DNA from: a virus
Virus record (IMG/VR): IMGVR_UViG_3300027506_000008
Location: 1 to 37,131 of that record
Direction: 5' to 3' (one strand)
Length of the DNA: 37,131 bases
Within the stretch, counting starts at the first letter, position 1. Every line of letters starts with the position of its first letter. Of the stretch, positions 25,176-32,532 are shown piece by piece. A model generated the notes under the pieces. That model saw only the letters and a list, made by a program, of their open reading frames with translations, had not been told where the DNA came from and made no database searches. The translations under genes and the position numbers were made by a program.

Positions 25176-25317
25176 TGCGTTGCTCCAACATCTCTACAAG
25201 GTGCTGCAACTCTTCAAGTTGCTGCTTGTTCCCCGGTCTATTTCGTAGTTTAGCTTCTTCGATCATGCCCGATACGCGATTTTTCACCGCTTTTAGAATT
25301 TGCTCTATCTCTGCCAT
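25165..25317 (-). CDS. 50-residue coiled-coil protein
   Basis: The open frame extends upstream into the primase gene, but the ATG at 25317 follows the primase-helicase stop by 4 nt and gives MAEIEQILKAVKNRVSG. The product is almost fully helical with heptads ('LEELQHLVEMLEQRI') and an 'RNRPGNKQ' turn in the middle, so a helical hairpin is likely. Function unknown; could be a small partner of the helicase or HTH protein on either side. Confidence 0.6.
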   Translation of the reverse strand: MAEIEQILKAVKNRVSGMIEEAKLRNRPGNKQQLEELQHLVEMLEQRIDT

Positions 25318-25321
25318 TTTT

Positions 25322-28297
25322 TTATTTAGTCGCCTCCACTGATTTATCGTTGGGCACGAGCGCAAGCGCTTTGCCGTAGTAAAGTTTGTTAAAGTTAAGT
25401 TCGTAGCACCGTGCCAAACCACTCGGGATGGTACTGCCCTGCCCTATGTACATGCGTGGGTTGAACGTGCCGTCGGCTTGGTAAATTAGGTATCCCGCCC
25501 TATCCAACTCCTCGCGCATAGCCGATGGGGCGACGCCGAACTCTTTGCACCACTCGGACACAGACTTGATGGTAACGAACGCCTTCTGATCGTCGGTGCA
25601 GATACGCCCCACAGCGGGTGCGCGGAGCATAAATGCGCTGTCTTCCTTCTTCGCGTTGGCGTTACCCAGTCGCTTAGTCACAATGAGACGGCCCTGTAGC
25701 GTGGCGATGTAGGCCGCTAAATGCTCAGAGATGTCGGTGTTGATTTCCTTGCGGCTCTCGCGCAGAGACTTAACCGCTGCTAGCGCCCACTTCTTCATCT
25801 CGTTGACGTCGAAGCTAATCAAGCCCAGCTTCGCCGCGATCTTTCCAGCCACCAGCGCAGTTACGATGGTGTCACGGTAGAAGCGTTCTTTGTTGTCGTC
25901 GTCACTTTTTGGGTTGAACTTCGCACGGGCAGCTACCATTTGGCGGCGCACCCAGTCTTGGTTTTTAATAATAAAGCGGATAAATGGTAGACACGCTTCG
26001 CCATAAACGTGGTCCATGTGGTGTTCGACAAACCCCTGCGGGATGTCCGCAAAAGTGGTTGTAGTAAAGCCCTTCGGCAGCGGCACTTCGAAGAAACGTA
26101 GCTGCGTAGCCTCAACTTTATGTCCCGCTGGCAGCTTAGAGATAGTCTCTAAAATGCTGTCGTTTGATGTGATAAAACTGTTCTTGAACCACTCGCCGCC
26201 GACCGTGGCGAACTCGCCGTTTGTCTTGAGCCGTTCTTTATCCCGCCCGTTGGCGAGGGCGTAACCTGTACGAGTAAGCTCGTCGGCGGTTCTACCCGAT
26301 AACTCGTCAAGCAACATAGGTACACTACCCATGATGGCAACGCGTTTTATAGCCGAATTTAGGGTTGTGCCCTGCTCACCTGCTTGCCGCTCCATGTGTT
26401 TGTGGTTGCCGAAAAACCCGCAAGCGATCCTACACGCCGTCGTTTTACCTGTGCCGCCGTGGCCGGTGAACGCGAGAGGTAGCCCATGCCAGTTGGACGA
26501 ACCCATTAACTCGACCAGAACGGACCCCATGGAGTGGCAGAGGGCAAACTGGTATGGCTCAGCGCCCTTACGGTTGTACAGGGTTTCGATGTTTGCGATC
26601 CACTCTTCTAAGGTGCCGCTGCGCCCGAAATCCACGGCGACATCAGGCGGCACAGTCTTGGCACAAAGCACTTCAAGAGTATCATCCTTGGTAATCATCT
26701 TGGTGCCCATCACGAACCCAGAGCGATCAGGTAGCCAGCCAAACTGACTGTATGTTTTGGTTTCCATTTTCCACGCCTGTAGCGTTTCAATGAGTGTTTC
26801 TGCAAATTCCGCCATATCGTTCCTCGCGTTCTTGGTTCGCGTCAGAAAAACTTCATAAGACGCGAAGGTTTTCGCCATCAGATCAGTCGATGCCAATTCG
26901 GACGTCGGCATAAAAAACTCTCTCCACGCGCCGTTCTTTTCCTTGGCTCGCCAATGAATTACCCACGTACCTTCGCTGTCCTTGATGCGGTTAAGCGGGT
27001 AGATGAACGAGCGGCAGAACGGTTTCCATGTCACTACGCCGTCGGCGTCGGTGTACGCGCGGCTCAGCGACGCGCCGTTCCATCTCCAGCCAGATGTCGG
27101 CCAGTAAGGGATGTTCTGCCCTTCGACTATGGTTTGCGGTTGTGGGGTCGTCGTCGTCGAGGCAGAGTTCGATGCAGAAACAGCGGGGGCAGTCTCCTCC
27201 TCCACAGATGGTGCCTCTTCTGAGAAGCCCAGCTGAATGGGGAATTTGCACTTACCCGCCACCGGGCAATCTTTCATGCAGCCGATGTGCTTATCCATCT
27301 CCACGCAAGACGTCGGGCCGACCTCCCACATGTCAATCTTTTCTTGTGTTTCTTGTTGTGAGTACCCGTCGTAGCCTTCGCTCCATGCGTGAATTTTGCT
27401 CTCGCCATCTTCGCAGAACTTGAGGATACCAATGGCGCGGTGCCAGTGGGGTTCATCTACATTACCCATCGTGTCGCGGAACTCGCGCACAGCCGCACAG
27501 TTCTCCGCAACCTTGTCTGCGTCGGAGGGTGGGTACTCGCCAGCCGCTGCGAACGGGTTCGCCATGACTGCATCTTTACTACGCGTTGGCGCAGGAGAGA
27601 CGTTATTATCTTGTATGTATGCCTGTAGTGCCGAACGGATTTTATCTACAGAATACTGTTTGCCCTTCTTGATGAGCTTGACCTCAACAGGAGTGTCGTA
27701 CTTACGGTTGTGTAGCCCGACTGGGCGAAGAACTCTGGCGCTATCACAGTCCACGGCGCTGTCGACCATCATTGATAGATGTGTCGTGACGTCTCGTTTC
27801 ATCGAGGCCAGTTCGCCCCACGTACCTTCGTCGATGTCCTCATCAAAATGATAGTACCCGTGGTAGCCGCCCCCACTATCTACGATAGTAGGCGTTAGCT
27901 TTAGCGCCCGTGATAGTTTCACGATGTCGTCGAGCGCTTCTTTCTTACTCTGGTAATGCTTATCGTTTCCCGCCTTTACGTCGTAGTCGTCGTAGAGTGC
28001 TCGGGCTGCAACGACGTTACCCTGCTTGCGCATGACCATCTTAGGGTTGCCAAACTTATCTAGTTTGCCGTTGCCCTCGTTGTCACGCTCTTGGTACTCA
28101 GGGCCAAAACGGTGAACCGCAAAATATACTGTCGTGCCAGCCGCATCGAGTTTTTCGGCGGTCTCTGCGGCGGCTTCGATGTCATCAAAATATTTATGGT
28201 CCCACCACGTGCCGCCATGCGACGCTGTCTTGGGTAAGCCTAAAACGACATTACCTGACGTCGGCAAAACCCACCTCAGAAAATCTAATGTGTCCAT
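25322..28297 (-). CDS. Primase-helicase fusion (AEP-type primase + SF3/DUF927-like helicase)
   Basis: 991 residues. The N-terminal domain has archaeo-eukaryotic primase motifs: 'LYDDYDVKAG' (acidic motif I at 103-106), 'DSGGGYHGYYHF' (motif II, 140-151) and 'VDCDSARVLRPVGLHNRK' (motif III, ~182-199). A PriCT-like region follows (~270-350) with a Cys cluster ('IGCMKDCPVAGKC') and then a Ser/Thr/Pro linker (~370-400). The C-terminal half is a P-loop helicase with Walker A 'GHGGTGKTT' (~611-619) and Walker B 'MLLDELSG' (~660-667), like DUF927/RepA-type phage helicases. It should synthesise primers and unwind DNA at the fork, working with the polymerase at 34034-35953 and the SSB-like protein upstream. 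Preceded by a dyad site and a hairpin. Confidence 0.88.
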   Translation of the reverse strand: MDTLDFLRWVLPTSGNVVLGLPKTASHGGTWWDHKYFDDIEAAAETAEKLDAAGTTVYFAVHRFGPEYQERDNEGNGKLDKFGNPKMVMRKQGNVVAARALYDDYDVKAGNDKHYQSKKEALDDIVKLSRALKLTPTIVDSGGGYHGYYHFDEDIDEGTWGELASMKRDVTTHLSMMVDSAVDCDSARVLRPVGLHNRKYDTPVEVKLIKKGKQYSVDKIRSALQAYIQDNNVSPAPTRSKDAVMANPFAAAGEYPPSDADKVAENCAAVREFRDTMGNVDEPHWHRAIGILKFCEDGESKIHAWSEGYDGYSQQETQEKIDMWEVGPTSCVEMDKHIGCMKDCPVAGKCKFPIQLGFSEEAPSVEEETAPAVSASNSASTTTTPQPQTIVEGQNIPYWPTSGWRWNGASLSRAYTDADGVVTWKPFCRSFIYPLNRIKDSEGTWVIHWRAKEKNGAWREFFMPTSELASTDLMAKTFASYEVFLTRTKNARNDMAEFAETLIETLQAWKMETKTYSQFGWLPDRSGFVMGTKMITKDDTLEVLCAKTVPPDVAVDFGRSGTLEEWIANIETLYNRKGAEPYQFALCHSMGSVLVELMGSSNWHGLPLAFTGHGGTGKTTACRIACGFFGNHKHMERQAGEQGTTLNSAIKRVAIMGSVPMLLDELSGRTADELTRTGYALANGRDKERLKTNGEFATVGGEWFKNSFITSNDSILETISKLPAGHKVEATQLRFFEVPLPKGFTTTTFADIPQGFVEHHMDHVYGEACLPFIRFIIKNQDWVRRQMVAARAKFNPKSDDDNKERFYRDTIVTALVAGKIAAKLGLISFDVNEMKKWALAAVKSLRESRKEINTDISEHLAAYIATLQGRLIVTKRLGNANAKKEDSAFMLRAPAVGRICTDDQKAFVTIKSVSEWCKEFGVAPSAMREELDRAGYLIYQADGTFNPRMYIGQGSTIPSGLARCYELNFNKLYYGKALALVPNDKSVEATK

Positions 28298-28309
28298 CTC
28301 GTACCTATC

Positions 28310-28325
28310 TGTTTACATGTTAACG
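28310..28325 (-). promoter_or_regulatory. 16-bp dyad, copy 6 (start-proximal)
   Basis: On the minus strand CGTTAACATGTAAACA, 14 of 16 matches, followed by GATAGG, 12 nt before the ATG of the primase-helicase at 28297. Intergenic, so unconstrained by coding. Confidence 0.6.
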
Positions 28326-28332
28326 TGTTGTA

Positions 28333-28350
28333 GTCGGGGCGAACCCCGAC
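28333..28350 (-). promoter_or_regulatory. Strong UUCG-loop hairpin between SSB-like and primase genes
   Basis: GTCGGGG and CCCCGAC pair perfectly (7 bp) around a 4-nt loop that reads UUCG in the leftward transcript. No T-run follows, so it is not a standard terminator. It lies 18 nt after the SSB-like stop and just before the dyad; it may protect the upstream mRNA 3' end or reduce read-through. Confidence 0.6.
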
Positions 28351-28368
28351 CACATGGGACAGGGACTT

Positions 28369-29295
28369 TTAGTCTTCGAAATTTAAGTTTTCTAAGGCCG
28401 CGTCGATGTCATCGTAATCAACATCTGACTGGGTCTCAACCTTGGGTTCTGGTGCTGGCGCTGGCTCGTCAACTTGAACCTCTGCCTTCGGCGGTGCTAC
28501 GACTTCTTCCACGGCCTCTTGCAGCTTTGGAGACTTCTTGGCTGGCGCTGGCGCTGGCGCTGGAGCGTTGGAGACATGTTCCCCTGTGGTGGCTTTGCCG
28601 CCAGACACACCAGTGATTTCCTCAACCAAAGTTTTTTGGTCTGCTAGTACAGCTGTAACGTCAGCTAACTCTTCTTCTGTGATAAAGCGCTCCGGTTTGA
28701 ATGTTACTGCGAACGCGGCGTTTTTGTCGAAGCCGATACGAGTAACGACGTGGCTTGGGCCTACATTACGCTGAGCCAAATATTTGCCGTACTCGTTGAG
28801 GTTTTTGAGTGAGCCGGGAGGGACGCGAAGCAACATAGGATCATTTATTTGATCTGCCGCTGCCACAGCGAGACGCATGTTGTCGTCACACGCTTTGCGC
28901 TTCTGACCGTTCTTGATTCGGGAACCCCAGATGTTGTGCGGACAGGCTGCGCATGTTTTGCACTGAGCGGTCTCCGCATCTGCCGCTGGCTTTATACCAT
29001 CGTGCGAGTAACAATCGGGGGCGCGGTTGTCGCCGTCCGAGTAGTCTTCGGTGTAATAGACCTTAGACTTTTTAGGGTTAACGGATACGATCACGGCCTC
29101 GAAAGACCGCACCGGATCACCATGCTCGTTAGTGATGATTTCTTTCTCGCCACCTCTTACAATCGTGAAGTCTTTACCCTTTAGGGAAATGACAGGGAAA
29201 CCGCCTTCGCTGGCGGCGCTTTGGAATACGTTTTCTACTTTTACACCTTGAAGGTGTGCTGGTAGATTTGCATCTAGGCTAACCATCTCGTTCAT
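28369..29295 (-). CDS. SSB-like single-stranded DNA-binding protein
   Basis: 308 residues; GGAG 7 nt before the ATG. A central Cys cluster 'AQCKTCAACPHN' with a further Cys in 'RKACDDNMR' and one before in 'APDCYSHDG' could bind zinc, as in T4 gp32-like phage SSBs. The C-terminus is a Pro/Ala/Glu linker ('APAPAPAPAKK', 'DEPAPAPEPK') ending in an acidic tail 'DYDDIDAALENLNFED', the classic SSB protein-interaction tip. Placed before the primase-helicase, it should coat the displaced strand and recruit replication proteins. Assigned from layout, not from an OB-fold match, so the family is not certain. Confidence 0.75.
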   Translation of the reverse strand: MNEMVSLDANLPAHLQGVKVENVFQSAASEGGFPVISLKGKDFTIVRGGEKEIITNEHGDPVRSFEAVIVSVNPKKSKVYYTEDYSDGDNRAPDCYSHDGIKPAADAETAQCKTCAACPHNIWGSRIKNGQKRKACDDNMRLAVAAADQINDPMLLRVPPGSLKNLNEYGKYLAQRNVGPSHVVTRIGFDKNAAFAVTFKPERFITEEELADVTAVLADQKTLVEEITGVSGGKATTGEHVSNAPAPAPAPAKKSPKLQEAVEEVVAPPKAEVQVDEPAPAPEPKVETQSDVDYDDIDAALENLNFED

Positions 29296-29304
29296 ATTAT
29301 TCTC

Positions 29305-29709
29305 CTATTTACGTCTAAAGTTTACGACTTGCGTCGCGGATGTGTTTACTCCGGGCACGTTGTCCCCGTTGATTTCTTGGTGCTGCTGGTGCGCAGTCTT
29401 GTTCACGCGGTTCTCGACAAGTTCCCACGCATCGTTTTCTTTGACGTAACCCCAGAATGCTTCTGGGTCAGCCACCGTCGCCGTCGAACGTGTTGACATG
29501 TAAGCAGTACCGACGTCGCGAGAAGACACGCTGTCGATATCACGTTCGTTCATACGCCGAAGAAATTCAACTTCGATCTTGTCCTGCATGTACTTGTCAC
29601 CGCTGTCATCTTGTGAGTACGCCGCTTTGCGTTGCGCTCTGCGGTCACGAAGCCCAACAAAGACTTTTATGAGATGGCCGTCAGCCAACTCGCATATTTT
29701 TCTCTCCAT
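29305..29709 (-). CDS. Conserved-type phage protein of unknown function
   Basis: The frame opens at 29730, but the ATG at 29709 has GGAGG 6-7 nt upstream; 134 residues, overlapping the AlpA-like gene by 29 nt. Charged N-terminal half ('RDRRAQRKAAYSQDDSGDKYMQDKIEVEFLRRMNERDIDSV'), then 'DPEAFWGYVKENDAWELVENRVNKTAH' and the ending 'PGVNTSATQVVNFRRK'. I recall the 'FWxYVKENDAWELVENRV' phrase from many phage replication modules, always without assigned function. Probably a replication or recombination accessory because of its place just before the SSB-like gene. A dyad copy lies within it (29491-29506). Confidence 0.7.
   Translation of the reverse strand: MERKICELADGHLIKVFVGLRDRRAQRKAAYSQDDSGDKYMQDKIEVEFLRRMNERDIDSVSSRDVGTAYMSTRSTATVADPEAFWGYVKENDAWELVENRVNKTAHQQHQEINGDNVPGVNTSATQVVNFRRK
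29491..29506 (-). promoter_or_regulatory. 16-bp dyad, copy 7 (intragenic)
   Basis: On the minus strand TGCTTACATGTCAACA, 13 of 16 matches, inside the 29305-29709 gene. It lacks the GA flank. Confidence 0.35.
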
Positions 29710-29887
29710 TTTCTTCCTCCTTTTTGGCATTTAGCCATTGGTCAATATCAGATTCGTCCCAACGCAAGACCTTCTGCGAGACCCTAATCGGCTGGGGGAA
29801 ACTGTCTTCTCTTCGTCGTAGTGCAGGGAGCGCTGCTTTAGTGATCCCTAGCTTTTCCGACACTTGTTCGGGCTTTAGTAAGTTCAT
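29681..29887 (-). CDS. AlpA/MerR-like HTH regulator or excisionase
   Basis: The frame opens at 29902, but the ATG at 29887 has GAAGG at ideal spacing; 68 residues. 'MNLLKPEQVSEKLGITKAALPALRRREDSFPQPIRVSQKVLRWDESDIDQWL' is a textbook winged-helix AlpA (HTH_17) pattern: HTH at ~5-25, wing 'FPQPIRVSQKVLRW' and the 'DIDQWL' closing helix. Such proteins are phage transcription activators or recombination directionality factors. A weaker dyad sits 18 nt before the start, so it may control itself. It is a good candidate either for the missing excisionase or for the protein that reads the dyads. Confidence 0.85.
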   Translation of the reverse strand: MNLLKPEQVSEKLGITKAALPALRRREDSFPQPIRVSQKVLRWDESDIDQWLNAKKEEENGEKNMRVG

Positions 29888-29905
29888 TGTAGATACCTTC
29901 ATATG

Positions 29906-29921
29906 TGTACACCTGTCAACA
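29906..29921 (-). promoter_or_regulatory. Weak dyad copy before the AlpA-like gene
   Basis: On the minus strand TGTTGACAGGTGTACA, 12 of 16 matches, 18 nt before the ATG at 29887 in a 58-nt gap. Contains GTGTACAC, an 8-bp perfect palindrome, and also TTGACA, which resembles a -35 box. No fitting -10 box was found. Confidence 0.4.
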
Positions 29922-29945
29922 CATTAGTTCAGATAGGTGCATGGG

Positions 29946-31517
29946 TCAAGCGATCAAGAGTTCGCGATGCGCTTTAACTTCGTCCAGAAGTGCGCCTTGC
30001 ATCTTCTGTTTGGTGCGGAGCCGTGCATATATGCGCTTCTCCACGGGAGTGCCTTCGAGACAGATGATAAAATTGTTCATTTTCTGTCCGGGGCGGTTGA
30101 TGCGTCCGTTAGCTTGCTCGAACGTCTCGTTGCTGGTGATGCAGCTGTACCATACTATTGTACTGGCTGCTGTTAGAGTAAGGCCGTGGCTCATAGCGGC
30201 GGGTTGCGCCACGAGAACTTTGGGGTCTTTGGCTTTCTGAAACGCACCAAATATGCGGTCGCGCTCGTCTTTCTTTACTCCCCCGTGAATGATCTCGACG
30301 GTGAAGTCTTTGCTTAGCTCCTCCGCTACCATGTTCACTGAGGACACGAACGGCACAAACACAATTACTTTGCCTTGCGCGGAGTGACATATTGATCGGG
30401 TCTCCTCAATGCGCGGCGTCGCTGGGATAGTAACCTCGGTGCCATCGGTGGCATAAACTACACCACATGCAATCTGTACCAACTTGCCCATCTTCACTGC
30501 CTCGTTGACGGCGGTGATGTCACCCTCGTCCGCTTGGATACGCAGCTTGGCTACCATTTCTTTGTATGCTTTGCCTTGCTCTTTCGTCAGCGGAACGGCG
30601 CGGGTCTCGTACATAAGCGGGGGTAGGTCTAAGCACTCGTCGCGGGTGAAGCGCACAGAAGGTTGCATAACTGCGCGTACGGTTTCGGTAGCATCTTTTT
30701 TAGCGATCCATTGAAACTGGCTAAGCTGCTTCATAACTTGGCCCTTAAAGCGATTAAAGTACGGCGGGACTGTATCAGGTACGACTAGGCGGCATTGCGC
30801 CCATGCGTCTGTAGGAGAATTTGGTGTCGGTGTTCCTGACATGCCCCAACATGCGCGGGGTGCTTTGTGTTTATTGACGACGGTGTTGATCTTACGCCAG
30901 CGTGTGGTGCCAGCGTTACGAGCGCATTGTGCAATCTCGTCAACGATCACAAGGTCAATGTCTGTACGATCTTTGAGGTGCGGCTCGATGATGCCAACGC
31001 CGTCGTGGTTAATGATATAAACATCGAAGTCTTCTTTAAGCAACTTGATGCGTTTGTCCTTGGCTCCATGCAAAACTGTAAACGTGAGGTGGGGGAAGTG
31101 CTGAAAGATTTCGTCAGCCCACGTCCGTTCCAATGTAGATAGCGGCGAGATCACCAATGCTTTGTTCATCTGTCCGATGCTGCGTAGGTAATCGTACGCC
31201 CATAGCGACGCCAGTGACTTACCTGTACCTAATTCACTTAGGTTAAACGCACGTTTGTTCATGGACAAGAACGCGGCAGCTTCGCGCTGTGCGTGGAATG
31301 GTTTAAAGCGACCCGGCCAGTCGTAGTACGAGCGGATTGGTGCAGGAGCGTCGTACCCCAAGTTGCGCAGTAGAGTGGTTTCTTCTGTACGGTGCGGCAC
31401 AGCCACGAGAGGCTGACCTTTTACACTGAAACTTTTGGCGCTTGGCACCACGTTCAATATCTTCTCAGGCGTTCTACTTTTGAGTATCAGCGCCTTCTTT
31501 TTCGGCCATACTAGCAT
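29946..31517 (-). CDS. SNF2-family DNA helicase/translocase
   Basis: The frame allows a start at 31532, but the ATG at 31517 has GAGGA 7 nt upstream; 523 residues. Motifs in order: Walker A 'SELGTGKS' (~94-101), 'LVISPLSTLERTW' (motif Ia), 'VIVDEIAQ' as the DExx box (DEIA instead of DEAH, ~193-196), 'MSGTPTPN' (motif III), 'KVIVFVPF' (IV), 'QANGRINRPGQ' (VI, ~473-483). This is the SNF2-like helicase found in many podovirus replication modules. It likely removes proteins from, or remodels, DNA during replication or recombination. No primase or nuclease domain is fused. Overlaps the DUF3310-like gene by 44 nt. Confidence 0.9.
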   Translation of the reverse strand: MLVWPKKKALILKSRTPEKILNVVPSAKSFSVKGQPLVAVPHRTEETTLLRNLGYDAPAPIRSYYDWPGRFKPFHAQREAAAFLSMNKRAFNLSELGTGKSLASLWAYDYLRSIGQMNKALVISPLSTLERTWADEIFQHFPHLTFTVLHGAKDKRIKLLKEDFDVYIINHDGVGIIEPHLKDRTDIDLVIVDEIAQCARNAGTTRWRKINTVVNKHKAPRACWGMSGTPTPNSPTDAWAQCRLVVPDTVPPYFNRFKGQVMKQLSQFQWIAKKDATETVRAVMQPSVRFTRDECLDLPPLMYETRAVPLTKEQGKAYKEMVAKLRIQADEGDITAVNEAVKMGKLVQIACGVVYATDGTEVTIPATPRIEETRSICHSAQGKVIVFVPFVSSVNMVAEELSKDFTVEIIHGGVKKDERDRIFGAFQKAKDPKVLVAQPAAMSHGLTLTAASTIVWYSCITSNETFEQANGRINRPGQKMNNFIICLEGTPVEKRIYARLRTKQKMQGALLDEVKAHRELLIA

Positions 31518-31728
31518 GGTTGGTTTCCTCATCTATCTGTCTGATGCGTTCATCGCAGATGTGTTTAATTTTTTCATAGTCTAGGCGGCGTTCGCCTTTG
31601 TCTCGTAGGACGCGCTTAATGATGTCTGCGTCCCAAGGGTTGAGACCGTACTCAAACCATATGTCCCAAGGTTGAATACGTCGTTTGGAATAGTCGGAAT
31701 GACCGACGTTGTATTCGCGTGGGTTCAT
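31474..31728 (-). CDS. DUF3310-like small protein (T7 gp1.7-like)
   Basis: 84 residues in ATGA overlap with the HNH gene. 'YNVGHSDYSKRRIQPWDIWFEYGLNPWDADIIKRVLRDKGERRLDYEKIKHICDERIRQI' follows the DUF3310 pattern: an N-terminal H-Y/S-x-x-x-x-I-x-x-x-D-x-x, a central 'W-D/N-A-x-I-x-R/K-x-x-R' and a basic-acidic helical end. Phage members include the T7 gp1.7 nucleotide kinase-like protein, so a nucleotide metabolism role is possible. The match is moderate; the C-terminal 25 residues are acidic and not typical. Confidence 0.65.
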   Translation of the reverse strand: MNPREYNVGHSDYSKRRIQPWDIWFEYGLNPWDADIIKRVLRDKGERRLDYEKIKHICDERIRQIDEETNHASMAEKEGADTQK

Positions 31729-31997
31729 GTCTTCCCTTTGGTGTACATGCCGGGTTTTTTGCCACGCCAGCCTTTATTGGCCTTCGCGCTTACTACTCGA
31801 GTGTTCGCCTTGGTATTGCTACCACCAGCATCCAAAGGCACCTTGTGGTCTACGTGCTTGCCGTCGCCTTTCTTGACGCGCCCTGCGGCCACCGCTTGAC
31901 GCCGCGACTTGTTCGTCGCTGCGCGTTTCTTCTTCACGTCGGCACGGGCGTTGTACTTTGCCTTGGTAGCCAACTCTTTCTTTGAGGACTTAGTCAT
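31725..31997 (-). CDS. HNH endonuclease-like protein
   Basis: The frame opens at 32042, but the ATG at 31997 has AAGGA about 7 nt upstream; 90 residues. Very basic N-terminus ('KKELATKAKYNARADVKKKRAATNKSRRQ') followed by the HNH signature 'KHVDHKVPLDAGGSNTKANTRVVSAKANKG': the His-His pair around D (VDH), Asn and the closing Asn (N..N..V..S..N). Lacks the zinc Cys pairs of some HNH families. Could be packaging- or recombination-linked, or a homing-type remnant; its integration in an operon with VRR-NUC and Cas4-like genes favours a DNA metabolism role. Overlaps the previous gene by 8 nt. Confidence 0.8.
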   Translation of the reverse strand: MTKSSKKELATKAKYNARADVKKKRAATNKSRRQAVAAGRVKKGDGKHVDHKVPLDAGGSNTKANTRVVSAKANKGWRGKKPGMYTKGKT

Positions 31998-32298
31998 CAC
32001 ACTTCCTTTTAATAGTATCAATAATACACTTAACTTGCTCAACGTCGTCGACTACATGTGCTAACCCGTAAGCACGTTGTATGTCGTCAATTTCACGTTG
32101 CTGGTTAGCCGTGACGTTCTTGATCTTACCCGGTGCTTTAGTCTCGAATGCCATGAACATACCTTTGTAGCAGACGAGAATATCAGGACAGCCAACTCGC
32201 CCCATCCCGTTCGACACTGGCATGTAGTACCAAGCACCTACGGATTGAAGGTATTCTTTGACCTTCTTTTTAACTTTGCCCTCGGGTGTCATTGCCAT
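31990..32298 (-). CDS. VRR-NUC nuclease
   Basis: 102 residues, full length for phage members. Signature: N-terminal 'TPEGKVKKKVKEYLQSVGAWYYMPVSNGMGRVGCPDIL' with Asp39 (G-x-PD), then 'MAFETKAPG' with Glu52 and Lys54, and 'QQREIDD' at 66-71, the complete PD-(D/E)XK fold in VRR-NUC order. Phage VRR-NUC proteins resolve branched DNA or cut Holliday junctions during replication and recombination. It sits just upstream of an HNH gene and near a Cas4-like nuclease, forming a nuclease group. Confidence 0.92.
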   Translation of the reverse strand: MAMTPEGKVKKKVKEYLQSVGAWYYMPVSNGMGRVGCPDILVCYKGMFMAFETKAPGKIKNVTANQQREIDDIQRAYGLAHVVDDVEQVKCIIDTIKRKCDD

Positions 32299-32300
32299 GA

Positions 32301-32486
32301 TTAGTCACGCTCTCGCGCTTTAGCGTCTAAGTAGTCACCGTACATGCTAATATAGGCTTCCAGCCTGTGCAGTAGCTCGTTTTCTAGCAATGTGGCACTT
32401 GGCTGCTTGAACCCGTAGCGAACTAATTCGTCGTTGGTTAGCTGCATTGGGTCGACTGCTTGCTGAGTTGAAATTGTCATTTCCAT
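32301..32486 (-). CDS. Small helical protein of unknown function
   Basis: A TTG at 32489 is also possible; the ATG at 32486 gives 61 residues (MEMTISTQQAVDPMQ...). 'LTNDELVRYGFKQPSATLLENELLHRLEAYISMYGDYLDAKARERD' is helical and acidic-amphipathic, without known motif. Shine-Dalgarno is weak (GAAAG). It lies 3 nt before the VRR-NUC gene and probably works in the same process. Confidence 0.6.
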   Translation of the reverse strand: MEMTISTQQAVDPMQLTNDELVRYGFKQPSATLLENELLHRLEAYISMYGDYLDAKARERD

Positions 32487-32532
32487 CAAAGTCTTTCTAC
32501 CAGACCTATAGTCGCTGGCGTTCTACATATTG

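Noticed and set aside
28134-28616. 160-residue plus-strand frame across the primase start and SSB-like end
   Set aside because: Antisense to two well-supported genes, with no motif or ribosome site; its length reflects codon bias on the other strand.
29888-29945. Sigma70 promoter with TTGACA before the AlpA-like gene
   Set aside because: The only -10 candidate at proper spacing (GTATCT or TATCTA) would start transcription at or after the start codon's ribosome site, so I kept only an operator-like call.
32059-32074. Further dyad-like copy TGCTAACCCGTAAGCA in the VRR-NUC gene
   Set aside because: Only 12 of 16 matches and no GA flank in the gene's direction; within the range where chance hits become likely, so not counted among the eight.
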